A DNA stretch of 64,000 nucleotides from DATAUK01 sp036268295 (GTDB lineage Bacteria; Actinomycetota; Actinomycetes; JAFAQI01): assembly GCA_036268295.1 (NCBI GenBank), contig DATAUK010000015.1, positions 19,926-83,925 on the forward strand, written 5' to 3'. This document shows positions 10,701 to 16,387 of the stretch, piece after piece. The first letter of the stretch is position 1, and the number at the start of each line of letters is the position of its first letter. Both the position numbers and the translations under genes were made by a program. The notes beneath the pieces are model-generated. The model had not been told where the DNA came from and did no database searches. It worked only from the letters and a program-made list of their open reading frames with translations.

Positions 10701-12198
10701 GGCCGCCGCGACACTGGCTCCTGGCGCAAGCGTGACGTGTACGGCGACCTACCCGGTGACCCAGTCCGACGTCGACCACGGCACCGTGGTCAACACCGCG
10801 ACGGCGACCGGCACGCCGCCGAGCTGGGCGCCGGGCCCGGTCGTCTCGCCGCCGTCGACGGTCACCATGCCGCAGCCCGCCTTGCCTGCGCTGACGCTGG
10901 ACCAGTCGGTGTCACCGACCATCGTGCATCACGCCGGGCAGCAGGTCACGTACTCGTTCGTCATGACCAACGGCGGGAACGTCACGCTCACCGCCGCGAC
11001 GATCGACGAGTCGACCTTCACCGGCACCGGCTCGATCTCCCCGGTCGACTGTCCGGCCGGCGCGAGCTCGATGGCGCCGCAGGCGCAAGTGACCTGTACC
11101 GCGACTTACCAGGCCACCCAGGCCGACATCAACGCCGGCCAGGTGAGCAACATCGCGACGGCGGCGGCGGTCCCGCCGGGCGGGACGCGTCATTCGGTGG
11201 TCTCGCCGCCCTCGACCGCGGTCTTCACCGCAACCGCGCCGCCGGCGATCAGGATCGTGAAGACCGCGAGCCCGATGACGATCTCCCGCCGCGGGCAGAC
11301 CATCACCTACTCGTTCCGGGTCACCAACACCGGCAACGTCACATTGCGCGGCGTCCGCGTCGACGAGGGCGCCTTCAGCGGCAGCGGCACGCTGTCGGCG
11401 GTCCGCTGCCCGGCGGCCGCTGGCGCACTCGCGCCCGGGGCGAGCGTGACCTGCACGGCAAGCTATGTTGTCACGCAGGCCGACATCGACGCCGGTTCAC
11501 TGTCGAACACGGCGACCGCGTCGGCGCTCGACCCGGCCGGCAATCCGCTCACCTCACCGCCGTCGACGGCCAAGCTGCGCTCAACCGCGATCAGCAAGCT
11601 CGGCCTGGTCAAGTCGGCGCACGCCGTCGACGTCGACCATGACGGCGTGATCGACAAGGGTGACCGCATCGACTGGTCGCTGGTGGCCTCCAACCGCGGC
11701 GGGACGACGATCACCGATCTCACCGTCGTCGATCCCTCGGCCGGCACCGTCAACTGCCCGCGTACCACGCTCGCGCCAGGCGCCTCGATGAGCTGCAGCG
11801 TGGCGCCGCACACCGTCACCGCCGCCGATGTCCTCGCCGGCCACGTCCGCAACGTCGCGACCGCGACCGGCACCGTGATGGGCACGGTTCAGATCACTTC
11901 GGCGGCCGCGCGGGCAGCTGCGGTGGTCCGCCCGACCCCGGGGGCCGTCATCGTGCCCCCGCTGCCGTTCACCGGATTCGGTGCGACGATCGCACTCACC
12001 AAGGACGGTGTCCTCGCGCTCGCGCTCGGCGGGCTGCTGCTGGCGGTTTCGATGCCGCGCCGCCGCCGGCTGCTGCCGGCGCTCGATAGCGCGCCAACCA
12101 GGGGACCGGCCTGGGTGTGGCGCAGGCTCGGCCTCGCTCGCCGGTTGGTCACTCGGCGCAATCTGCCGGCCGGCTGGCGACTGGCTGCTCGGGAGTGA
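1717..12198 (+). CDS. Giant LPXTG-anchored surface protein with 24 tandem DUF11/DUF7507-type repeats
   Basis: This is a secreted, wall-anchored protein of about 3,493 residues. It starts with a signal peptide (MSRRGPRRLLGHAVSLVAIV...ASA) and about 300 residues of beta-rich N-terminal region, the last ~100 of which resemble a prealbumin-like/SpaA fold. A first cap module follows (from 2809), then 24 repeats of about 117 residues (3163-11595), a final cap module (from 11596), and an LPFTG sorting signal at 11962-11976 with a hydrophobic segment and RRRR. Each repeat reads roughly L-V-K-S-x-x-P...G-Q-x-V-T-Y-S-F...N-T-G-N...C-P...V-T-C-T-A-T-Y...Q-A-D-x-D-A-G-S-x-x-N-T-A. Such repeats act as stalks or adhesive rods in actinobacterial surface proteins; a binding partner is not apparent. 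The GTG at 1717 is chosen because AGGGCGAAAG lies just before it. ATG 1687 (no ribosome site) and ATG 1732 are alternatives; all keep the signal peptide. Confidence 0.9.
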   Translation: MKRPAMSRRGPRRLLGHAVSLVAIVASTLTGFVALAPSASAATPTCNFATAGTGTYASTLCWFDLSSYNAALATGAGGQQMTMTIPGGYSISFTLKVTGGAVKAAALPTYTQAFLGNSGYTGVAGEPALYQTANATTTTATLSGISLTSSAGTTLTGYSLVGADAESSDSGESITWTSTTALASLETLGNACGGGFTGAGSTTVTCTGKSVGNKTGDAILASEAPSTFSQTMVGGGLQGIGFGVLISQLEFNKTVVNGLGSDAFKISVADGSGTVLDTANTNGTASASTGVIPVLAGTDGEKYTLSESATVGTLANYTQSWSCTRNGGADATLPTGAAGTTAKVTLNIGDSVICTITNTALSTTLGLVKHAGTPVDVNHDGLVDTGDTIPYTFTVTNNGAIAITNISVTDAKVGAVTCPLNSLAVGASQTCTANAPYTVTAADVTAGAVTNTATATASVSGTTAITTSPPSSTTTPTTAPAPSLKLTKSVSPATVTTAGQIATYSFVIKNTGNVTITNAGVTESAFTGSGTLSAITCPAGAASMAPNASVTCTATYPVSQADLNAGSVSNTASAAGKSPAGATITSASSTAKITVTQNPALTLNKSVSPTSAMTAGQVLTYSFVITNTGNLTLTSAAVNEGTFTGSGTLSAATCPAGAAAMAPGAQITCTATYTVTQADIDAATITNTATATATPPAGVTGPTVSPPSSVTMPEPANPAMTIKKTVTPTTVTTAGQTLSYSFLITNTGNVTIHTVAVAETAFTGSGTPSAVTCPAGAASLAPGAQVTCTGTYVVTQADMDAGSVSNTADATGRSPSGGTVTSPGSTALATVVANPALAVDKTASPTSVSAAGQTITYSFLITNTGNQTLHGVTAVETLFSGTGTMSALSCPAGAASLAPVAQVTCTATYVVTQADVDAGSVSNTAAATGKSPSAATITSATSNATVTVTNAPALTVTKSVLPTLVSAAGQTVTYSFLVKNTGNLTMHAVSINEGAFTGSGTVSAVSCPAGNIAPNATTTCTATYVVTQADMDTGSVSNTATASAKSPAGATTTSAPSTVSFTATNAPALTVTKSVLPTSVSTLGQSATFSFLVKNTGNVTMHGITINEGAFTGTGTLSAVSCPAGAASLAPAATVTCTATYAITQADLDAGSVSNTATASGLNPAGATTTSAPSTVSLTTTALPALTVTKSVLPTSVSAAGQTVTYSFLVRNTGNVTMTAIGITEGAFSGTGTMSALSCPAGAASLAPNASVTCTATYAVTQADMDAGSVTNTATAHGKDPAGATTTSSGSTATLSVTAHPVLDLVKSAAPIGPTNLSVGEVITYSYLVTNAGNVTLSNGAIDEGEFTGHGTLSAVSCPAGMTSIAPTASFTCTATYTVTQADVDAGTIANTATAVASPPAGVTGPTISAPSTVTMPATDEPSLTLHKSVSPSSVTAAGQTVTYSFLLINTGNVTVAGATINEGAFGGSGTLSAINCPAGISSMAPGAEVTCTATYAVTQPDVDAGSISNSATASGTDPLGATVTAPTSTATLTATASPSLTLTKTASPTTVTAATQTVTYSYLIRNTGNVTLGEPTVNETGFSGTGTLSALSCPPAAASIAPNAAVTCTATYVVTQDDMDAGTLTNTATVTASPPSGPAITSAPSSVTVAATASPALTVAKSVAPTSVSAAGQGVTYSFLITNTGNVTMHGVSVAEVAFSGTGTLGTLGCPGAMSMAPAAQVTCTAPYTVTQADIDAGTVTNTAHATGTSPAGATITSPNSSATLAVTATPALTVTKSVLPTAVSAAGQSVTYSFAVKNTGNQTLHAISVTEGAFSGTGTLSAATCPPGSLAPNATATCTATYTVTQADLDAGSVTNTATASALDPAGTSHTSAPSTATLAVTANPRLTVAKSASPSAISAVGQTVTYSFLLRNTGNQTMTAATVNEGAFSGSGSLSAISCPAGAASIAPTATVTCTATYVVTQADLDAGTLTNTATVSAKDPTGSNHTSPPSSATVTTTPGAALTINKTASPSTVDTVGQVVTYSFLITNTGNLTLTGATVDEGAFSGSGLLSAVSCPAGAASMAPNATVTCTATYSITQADLDAGSVTNSATVDAAPPAGFVGPIVSAPSSTTVTATAGPALTVSKSVAPTSVSAAGQGVTYSFLVHNTGNQTIHSVTVNEGAFSGTGSLSAATCPAGAASMAPAATVTCTATYTVTQADIDAGLVTNTATVSGKNPANVSVTSTPSSAMFAVGAAPALTVSKSVLPTSVSASGQGVTYSFAVRNTGNVTLHSVTVNEGAFSGTGTPSAVSCPAGAASLAPNATVTCTATYTVTQADIDAGSVSNTATASGTDPSGTTLTSAPSTVTLAAPAAPALTVTKSVLPNAVSAVGQGVTYSFAVRNTGNVTLHAITVNEGVFSGTGTLSAATCPGGQLAPGASATCTATYTVTQADIDAGTLTNTATVSGTDPASVVATSAPSTATVTAAASPSLTVSKTASPTTVVGAGQLVSYSFLVTNTGNVTLHAITVNEGAFSGTGTLSAATCPGGSLAPSASATCTATYTVTQADIDAGSISNTATVSAKDPANATSTSVPSTAVVTTLEGPALTLDKTASPTSVSTAGQTITYSFLITNTGNATLTGATIDEGNFTGSGLLSAVSCPAGSASMAPNATVTCTATYTVSQADIDAGSIANTATAVATPPSDLVGPIVSPPSTSAVSVDANPALTVVKSVSPTSVSAAGQGVTYSFLVTNTGNVTMHGISVNEGPFSGTGTLSSATCPPGSLAPSASVTCTATYIVTQADLDAGSVSNTATVTGLDPTGAPETSSPSTATLSAPAAPALRIQKTASPTAVDSVGQTVTYSFLVTNSGNVTMHAVTVNEGAFSGSGTLSTASCPAGSLAPSASVTCTATYDVTQADLDAGSVTNTATASATDPTGTTLASAPSTATVSVTAEPGLSLVKSAGPIGPATLTPGEVITYSFLVTNTGNLTITDVGIDEGAFNGSGLLSAVSCPPAAATLAPGASVTCTATYPVTQSDVDHGTVVNTATATGTPPSWAPGPVVSPPSTVTMPQPALPALTLDQSVSPTIVHHAGQQVTYSFVMTNGGNVTLTAATIDESTFTGTGSISPVDCPAGASSMAPQAQVTCTATYQATQADINAGQVSNIATAAAVPPGGTRHSVVSPPSTAVFTATAPPAIRIVKTASPMTISRRGQTITYSFRVTNTGNVTLRGVRVDEGAFSGSGTLSAVRCPAAAGALAPGASVTCTASYVVTQADIDAGSLSNTATASALDPAGNPLTSPPSTAKLRSTAISKLGLVKSAHAVDVDHDGVIDKGDRIDWSLVASNRGGTTITDLTVVDPSAGTVNCPRTTLAPGASMSCSVAPHTVTAADVLAGHVRNVATATGTVMGTVQITSAAARAAAVVRPTPGAVIVPPLPFTGFGATIALTKDGVLALALGGLLLAVSMPRRRRLLPALDSAPTRGPAWVWRRLGLARRLVTRRNLPAGWRLAARE
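3163..11595 (+). repeat. 24 tandem coding repeats, mean unit about 351 bp
   Basis: The 8,433 bases encode 24 consecutive copies of one ~117-residue module, counted by the recurring P-x-x-V-x-x-x-G-Q-x-V-T-Y-S-F start and the T-Q-A-D-x-D-A-G end. Copies differ by small in-frame indels, for example C-P-A-G-A-A-S-L-A-P against C-P-P-G-S-L-A-P. Copies 2, 8, 14, 19 and 22 have a longer linker (P-P-x-G-x-x-G-P-x-V-S-x-P-S). Copies 8 and 22 share a variant start (K-S-A-x-P-I-G-P). Copies 11, 15, 16, 17 and 20 share the otherwise absent A-x-G-Q-G-V-T-Y. The pattern suggests growth by unequal exchange and block duplication. Confidence 0.92.
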
Positions 12199-12283
12199 GC
12201 AGCAGTCTGTCAATCAGGATTGACATAGCGGCCGGGTCACCCCGGCCTTGAATTGACGCAGTGGCCGGTCCAGCCGGCCGCGG

Positions 12284-12421
12284 CTATACGCGCCGGCCCG
12301 AGAGCGCGTGAATGACGAAGACGATCAGGGCGATGATCAGTCCGAGCCAGAGGATGTGCGCGACGAAGGCGCCGAGTCCGGCGAATACCAGCAGCAAGAG
12401 AATTGCAACGATGAGCAACAC
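12284..12421 (-). CDS. 45-aa hydrophobic membrane peptide
   Basis: The reading frame on the minus strand starts at GTG 12421, five bases after a GGAGG ribosome site, and ends at TAG 12284-12286. The peptide begins MLLIVAILLLLVFAGLGAF, continues with a second apolar stretch (ILWLGLIIALIVFVIHAL) and ends SGRRV. It resembles the short lmo0937/DUF5670-type membrane proteins common near stress genes in Gram-positive bacteria; that match is by composition and layout only. It could form two short membrane helices with a positive tail. It lies 45 bases downstream of the MFS gene on the same strand but has its own ribosome site. Confidence 0.6.
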   Translation of the reverse strand: MLLIVAILLLLVFAGLGAFVAHILWLGLIIALIVFVIHALSGRRV

Positions 12422-12466
12422 GGGGACCTCCGGGGTCCGTTGTCGGCTGGGCGGTCGAGAACCGGC

Positions 12467-13951
12467 CTACCCCGCCAGCGGCGACTTTATGTCCGCCGGT
12501 TGTGACACAAAGTTGCGAGATGGTGCAACCGGTGTGACAGTGGCCAAAACCGCCGCCGGTGCCCGGGTCAACAGGGCGGCCGCGACCGCAGCCGCGGCCA
12601 CGAAGAACGTGATGATCATCTCGAGGGCGTGACGGTAGGGCGTCAGCGAGCCGGGAGCATGGCCCGCGGCGAGTACGCCGATCAGGGCGGCGACGCCGAG
12701 AACCGATCCGACCTGACGGGCCATGTTGAGCACACCGCTTCCGGTGCCGAACCATGCCGGCGGCAGCGCTGCGGTGCCCACTCCGAGCAACGAGGGAATC
12801 GTCAGGCCGACGCCCATGCCGCCGATCAGCTGCGCCGGGAGCAGGTGGCTGGCGTAGGCATGCGAAGCCTGCAGGCCGTGCAGCCACAGCCCTTGCGATC
12901 CGGCATTGACCAGCGCGCCGAGCACGGCAACCCGCCCGGCGCCACCGATTCGGACCGCCAGCCTTGGTGCGACGATCCGGGCGAACGGCAAGACGCAGAG
13001 CGGACCCGGCGCGATCGCAAGTCCGGCGCGGACCGCCGAGTAGTGCCATTCGCCGGTCAGGAACTCGACCGAGTTGAGGACGAAAGCCCCGAAACCGGCG
13101 TAATAGAGGATGGAGACCGCGAAGGCCCCGCTGAATGAGCGCAATCGCAGCAGCGGAAGCTCGATAATCGGCGCCGGATGGCGGGCCGAGTGGGCGAGGA
13201 CGGCCGCGATCCCGGCGACGGCGAGCACCGCAATCCCCAGCACGTTGAACGAGAGCCAGCCCCACTCCGGCGCCTTGACCATCGCCAGCGCGAGCAGCCC
13301 GACCGAGGCGGCAACCAGGAGCGCGCCGATGATGTCTGGTCGCGGGTGGGCATTCGGGTCTCGGCTTTCCGGGATGGCGCGGTGCGCCAGCGCGAGTGCG
13401 ACCAGGCCGACCGGGACGTTGACCCAGAAGACCAGCCGCCAGCTCTCCTGGACAAGCAGGCCGCCGACGACCGGCCCGAGGCCGGCGCCGAGCGCCCCGA
13501 CTGCCGACCAGGTGCCGATGGCCCGGGCGCGACCAGCCGGCGGCACTACCGCGAGCAGCAGCGACAGTGAGGTCGGCACCATCATGCCCGCGCCGACCGC
13601 CTGCAGCACGCGTGCCGCGACGAGCGCGATGACGTCCGGTGCGACGCCGCAGATGGCGGATCCGATCGTGAACGCGAGCAGCCCGGTGCTGAACACCCGG
13701 CGACGCCCGATGCGGTCGGCCCAACGGCCGGCGGGCACGAGCACCGCCGCGAACGCGATCGTGTAGCCGTTGAGCACCCAGGACAGCGCGCCGAGGCTGG
13801 TGCCCCCGAAGTCGTGCCCGATGTAGGGGAACGCGAGATTGACGATGAACAGGTCGAGGCTGGACATGAAAACGCCGAGTGAGAGCACCGCGACGGCGAT
13901 GGCCGCCGGCGAGAGCCTTCGATGGGTCATAGCGGGGTCGGCGAGCGTCAT
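12467..13951 (-). CDS. MFS drug-efflux transporter, EmrB/QacA (DHA2) type
   Basis: The protein has 494 residues and the 14-helix layout typical of proton-driven DHA2 multidrug exporters in the cytoplasmic membrane. Motif A is seen as GRWADRIGRRRV between helices 2 and 3, and the antiporter motif C as GALGAGLGPVVGG in helix 5. The first helix carries SLDLFIVNLAFP, where an acidic residue is common in this family. The start at 13951 follows GGAGG by seven bases. The gene is divergent from an HxlR-type regulator with 90 bp between them, a standard arrangement for regulated efflux. The substrate cannot be read from sequence; hydrophobic or electrophilic compounds are usual. Confidence 0.88.
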   Translation of the reverse strand: MTLADPAMTHRRLSPAAIAVAVLSLGVFMSSLDLFIVNLAFPYIGHDFGGTSLGALSWVLNGYTIAFAAVLVPAGRWADRIGRRRVFSTGLLAFTIGSAICGVAPDVIALVAARVLQAVGAGMMVPTSLSLLLAVVPPAGRARAIGTWSAVGALGAGLGPVVGGLLVQESWRLVFWVNVPVGLVALALAHRAIPESRDPNAHPRPDIIGALLVAASVGLLALAMVKAPEWGWLSFNVLGIAVLAVAGIAAVLAHSARHPAPIIELPLLRLRSFSGAFAVSILYYAGFGAFVLNSVEFLTGEWHYSAVRAGLAIAPGPLCVLPFARIVAPRLAVRIGGAGRVAVLGALVNAGSQGLWLHGLQASHAYASHLLPAQLIGGMGVGLTIPSLLGVGTAALPPAWFGTGSGVLNMARQVGSVLGVAALIGVLAAGHAPGSLTPYRHALEMIITFFVAAAAVAAALLTRAPAAVLATVTPVAPSRNFVSQPADIKSPLAG

Positions 13952-14002
13952 GTGCGGCCTCCATGGCGGGTCAGTCCGGATTCTGGATGGACGCTACCGG
14001 AG

Positions 14003-14035
14003 TTAGTCCGAAAAATCGACTGACTGGCGTATGCT
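14003..14035 (+). promoter_or_regulatory. Candidate HxlR operator and leaderless promoter
   Basis: TTAGTC (14003-14008) and GACTGA (14018-14023) form an imperfect inverted repeat, and a further GTCAGTC lies at 13970-13976, so the 90-bp divergent gap has three related AGTC sites. TATGCT (14030-14035) is exactly six bases before the ATG of the HxlR gene, which has no ribosome site, so a leaderless transcript is likely. The repeats fit a site where the HxlR protein would control itself and the MFS gene; this is inference. Confidence 0.5.
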
Positions 14036-14041
14036 GCTGTC

Positions 14042-14488
14042 ATGGCCACCGCGAAACCAGCACCGCGCACCTGCTCGGTCGCCCGGACCCTCGAGGTTGT
14101 GGGGGAGAAATGGGCGCTGTTGGCGATCCGCGAGGTCTTTCTCGGCGTACGCCGGTTCGAGGAGATGCTGACCAACATCGGCGCGCCACGCGACACGCTG
14201 GCCGCCCGGCTGAGGACCCTGGTCGAGCACGGCATCCTCGAGCGCCGGCAATACAGCGACCACCCGCCGCGGGACGAGTACGTTCTGAGCGCCGCCGGCC
14301 GCGATTTATATCCGGTGATTCTCGGCCTGATGCAGTGGGGTGACCGCCATCGACCGGTCGACGGTGGTCCGCCGATGGTGCTCGACCACGCCTGTGGGCA
14401 TCGGCTGGAGCCGCGGTTGGACTGCGCGCATTGCGGCGAGCAGATCCAGGCCCGTCAGATCACCCGCGTCACCAGCGCGAGATTGTGA
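14042..14488 (+). CDS. HxlR-family transcriptional regulator
   Basis: This 148-residue protein has the winged-helix HxlR domain over residues 10-100: CSVARTLEVVGEKWALLAIREVFLGVRRFEEM, then GAPRDTLAARLRTLVEHGILERRQY and the YVLSAAGRDLYPVILGLMQWGD signature. HxlR proteins are dimeric DNA binders that sense electrophiles or redox change, often through the N-terminal Cys (C11 here), and usually control a divergent enzyme or exporter gene. A C-terminal tail holds H-x(5)-E-x(5)-C-x-x-C (DCAHCGEQ), which may be a small metal knot, a common HxlR extension. The start is leaderless (TATGCT six bases upstream). Confidence 0.88.
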   Translation: MATAKPAPRTCSVARTLEVVGEKWALLAIREVFLGVRRFEEMLTNIGAPRDTLAARLRTLVEHGILERRQYSDHPPRDEYVLSAAGRDLYPVILGLMQWGDRHRPVDGGPPMVLDHACGHRLEPRLDCAHCGEQIQARQITRVTSARL

Positions 14489-14596
14489 ACCACCACTAAA
14501 CCGCCGGCGGCCGGCCGGAGTTCACAACCCGGTCGAGTCGGCGACCAAACCGGACATCGAGAACAAACCGGTCCTGCGAGGCGCGCCAGGTTAACA

Positions 14597-14620
14597 GCTG
14601 GCTTTAGCTTTTCGGCCAGC
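14597..14620. terminator. Weak hairpin between convergent genes
   Basis: GCTGGC (14597-14602) pairs with GCCAGC (14615-14620) across a T-rich 12-base loop in the 138-bp gap between the HxlR gene and the convergent LPMTG gene. It has no strong U-tract, so termination is only possible. Nothing else is evident in this gap. Confidence 0.3.
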
Positions 14621-14626
14621 CAACGC

Positions 14627-15403
14627 TCAATGCTGGCGGTGGTGGCGCTTGGCTCGAGCCGGTTTCGGGCGGGCGGCGACGACCAACCGGGCACCGATCA
14701 GCAGTATCGCGACCGCGACCACGGCCAGTTGTGTGAGGTCGCTGCCGCCGGTCATCGGCAGCGCCGGCGCCGCGGCCGCCGAGCTGGCGCTCACCGACGG
14801 CGACGGTTTCGGCGTCGTGCTGTGGCGGTGCGTCGGTGTCGGTGTCGGTGTCGGGGTGGCCGAGTGCGTGACGGTCCGGGTCGGCGTGGGTGTCGGCGAC
14901 GGGCTCGGTGCGACGACCGGGATCGTGTCGCTCGCGTCGGCGGTGTCGTCGCAGACCTGCGCGTTCGGCTTCGCCCGGCGAGCACCCGAGGACTGCCCCT
15001 GGATGCCTACCCGCTCCTCAACGTGGCAGTAGTCAGTCTCGTCGGACGGGTCGCCGACCGCATTCGGATCGACGGTGATCGCAATGGTGGTGTCGCCGGC
15101 GATGATGGTGTCGTCCTCACAGGTCAGCGTCTGACCCGCGGCCGCGCAGGTGTAGTCCGCCGCCACGGTGCTGACGTAGGTCAATGAGTCAGGCAAGGTG
15201 TCGGTGATCGTGACCGTGCCCCGCGCGTCATCAGCCAGATATTGGGCATCGATCGTGATCGTGCCCTGCTGCCCGACGACGAACGGGTCGGGTGAATGGC
15301 TGATGTTGAGGTCGACGTTGGAGTCCGCGAACGCGGCACTCGGCGAGACGAGGACCAGCAGGCCAGCCGCCAGCGCGAGAACACTCAAGCGCCCTGCGCG
15401 CAC
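14627..15403 (-). CDS. LPMTG-anchored surface protein with DUF11-like domain and Pro/Thr stalk
   Basis: The 258-residue protein has a signal peptide (to about residue 26, AAFA-DS), one beta-sandwich DUF11-type domain at about 30-115 (PDPFVVGQQGTITI, VTITDTLPDSLTYVS, TCEDDTII), a Pro/Thr/Ser/His-rich stalk at about 165-205, and LPMTG at residue 215 followed by a membrane segment and a basic tail (KPARAKRHHRQH). This is a classical sortase substrate, so the domain should sit on the cell wall. It is a single-domain relative of the giant repeat protein 2.4 kb away. The GTG start at 15403 follows GGGGGTGA, and TAGAGT (15437-15432 on the minus strand) is a plausible -10. Binding function is unknown. 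Confidence 0.82.
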   Translation of the reverse strand: MRAGRLSVLALAAGLLVLVSPSAAFADSNVDLNISHSPDPFVVGQQGTITIDAQYLADDARGTVTITDTLPDSLTYVSTVAADYTCAAAGQTLTCEDDTIIAGDTTIAITVDPNAVGDPSDETDYCHVEERVGIQGQSSGARRAKPNAQVCDDTADASDTIPVVAPSPSPTPTPTRTVTHSATPTPTPTPTHRHSTTPKPSPSVSASSAAAAPALPMTGGSDLTQLAVVAVAILLIGARLVVAARPKPARAKRHHRQH

Positions 15404-15577
15404 AGGTCACCCCCATCTGGTGAGATCTCGGACTCTATTTTGTTTGGTGAGGTAGGTAACTGCCTTGATCGACATCTCGAGGACCAGAAAACCGAAACCG
15501 ATTCGGTCCGGGGGTTCCCCAGCCGCCGTCCTCGCCGCTATGGTTCGCCGGATGGCATCGATACGCGGCGGGTTCAG

Positions 15578-16387
15578 GTGAGCGAGGCCGGGGCTGTCCT
15601 GCTCGATGTCCAGCACATCACGGTGCGGTTCGGCGGGCTGACCGCACTGACCGACGTCTCGGCCTCGGTGCGCGGCGGCGAGATCGTCGGGGTGATCGGT
15701 CCGAACGGCGCCGGCAAGACCACGCTGTTCAACGTCGTCTGCGGCTTCGTGCGGCCGAGCGAAGGCGAGATGCGATGGCGTGGTCAGCCGCTGCTACGCC
15801 ACAAGCCTCATCAGCTCGCCTCGCTCGGGATCGCCCGCACGCTTCAGGCGCTCGGACTGTTTCCGCACCTGTCGGTGCTCGACAACGTCGTCATCGGCGC
15901 CGATCGCCATGCCAAGGCCTGGTTCGGCTCCGGACTGTTCGGCCTGCCCTATAGCGACAGCGACGAGCGGGCGCTGCGAGCCCGGGCAATGGCGACGCTC
16001 GACGAGCTCGGCATCACCGATGCGGCGGAGCTGTTGCCGAGCCAGTTGCCGTACGGCGTGCAGAAGCGGGTGGCGCTCGCCCGCGCCATGGTTGCCGAAC
16101 CTGACCTGTTGCTGCTCGACGAACCGGCGTCCGGACTGTCCGCTCAGGAGATGACGGAGCTGAGCGAGCTGCTGCGTTCGCTCAAAGAGCGGACCGCGGT
16201 GCTGCTCGTGGAGCATCACATGGACCTCGTCATGGGGGTCTGCGATCGAATCGTGGTGCTCGACTTCGGCCGGTGCATCGCCGACGGCACTCCGGCCGAG
16301 GTGAAGGACGACCCGAACGTGTTGGAGGCCTACCTCGGCGAGCAGATCGACGACAGCACGCAAGGGGTGGGCGATGCTCGCGCTTGA
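15578..16387 (+). CDS. Branched-chain amino acid type ABC transporter ATPase (LivG-like)
   Basis: The 269-residue protein energises uptake through the LivH/LivM-type permeases encoded next. Walker A is GPNGAGKTT, the signature is degenerate (LPYGVQKRVALARAM), as is normal for LivG, and Walker B is LLLLDEPASG, followed by the H-loop LLVEHHMDLV. The start is the in-frame GTG at 15578; a TATGGT (15540-15545) upstream could be the operon -10. The stop overlaps the next start by 14 bases. Substrates of this family include Leu/Ile/Val, amides, urea and aromatic acids; the binding protein at 19124 would decide. Confidence 0.87.
   Translation: MSEAGAVLLDVQHITVRFGGLTALTDVSASVRGGEIVGVIGPNGAGKTTLFNVVCGFVRPSEGEMRWRGQPLLRHKPHQLASLGIARTLQALGLFPHLSVLDNVVIGADRHAKAWFGSGLFGLPYSDSDERALRARAMATLDELGITDAAELLPSQLPYGVQKRVALARAMVAEPDLLLLDEPASGLSAQEMTELSELLRSLKERTAVLLVEHHMDLVMGVCDRIVVLDFGRCIADGTPAEVKDDPNVLEAYLGEQIDDSTQGVGDARA

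Noticed and set aside
3163..11595. Regular spacing that might suggest a CRISPR-like or satellite array
   Set aside because: The units are 351-bp coding modules in frame with conserved protein motifs, without short identical repeats and unique spacers.
1774..11885. Many long open frames in other frames and on the minus strand across the giant repeat gene
   Set aside because: They recur with the 351-bp period, are Arg/Gly/His-rich and have no ribosome sites; they are shadows of the high-GC repeat gene, which has a signal peptide, coherent domains and a sorting signal.
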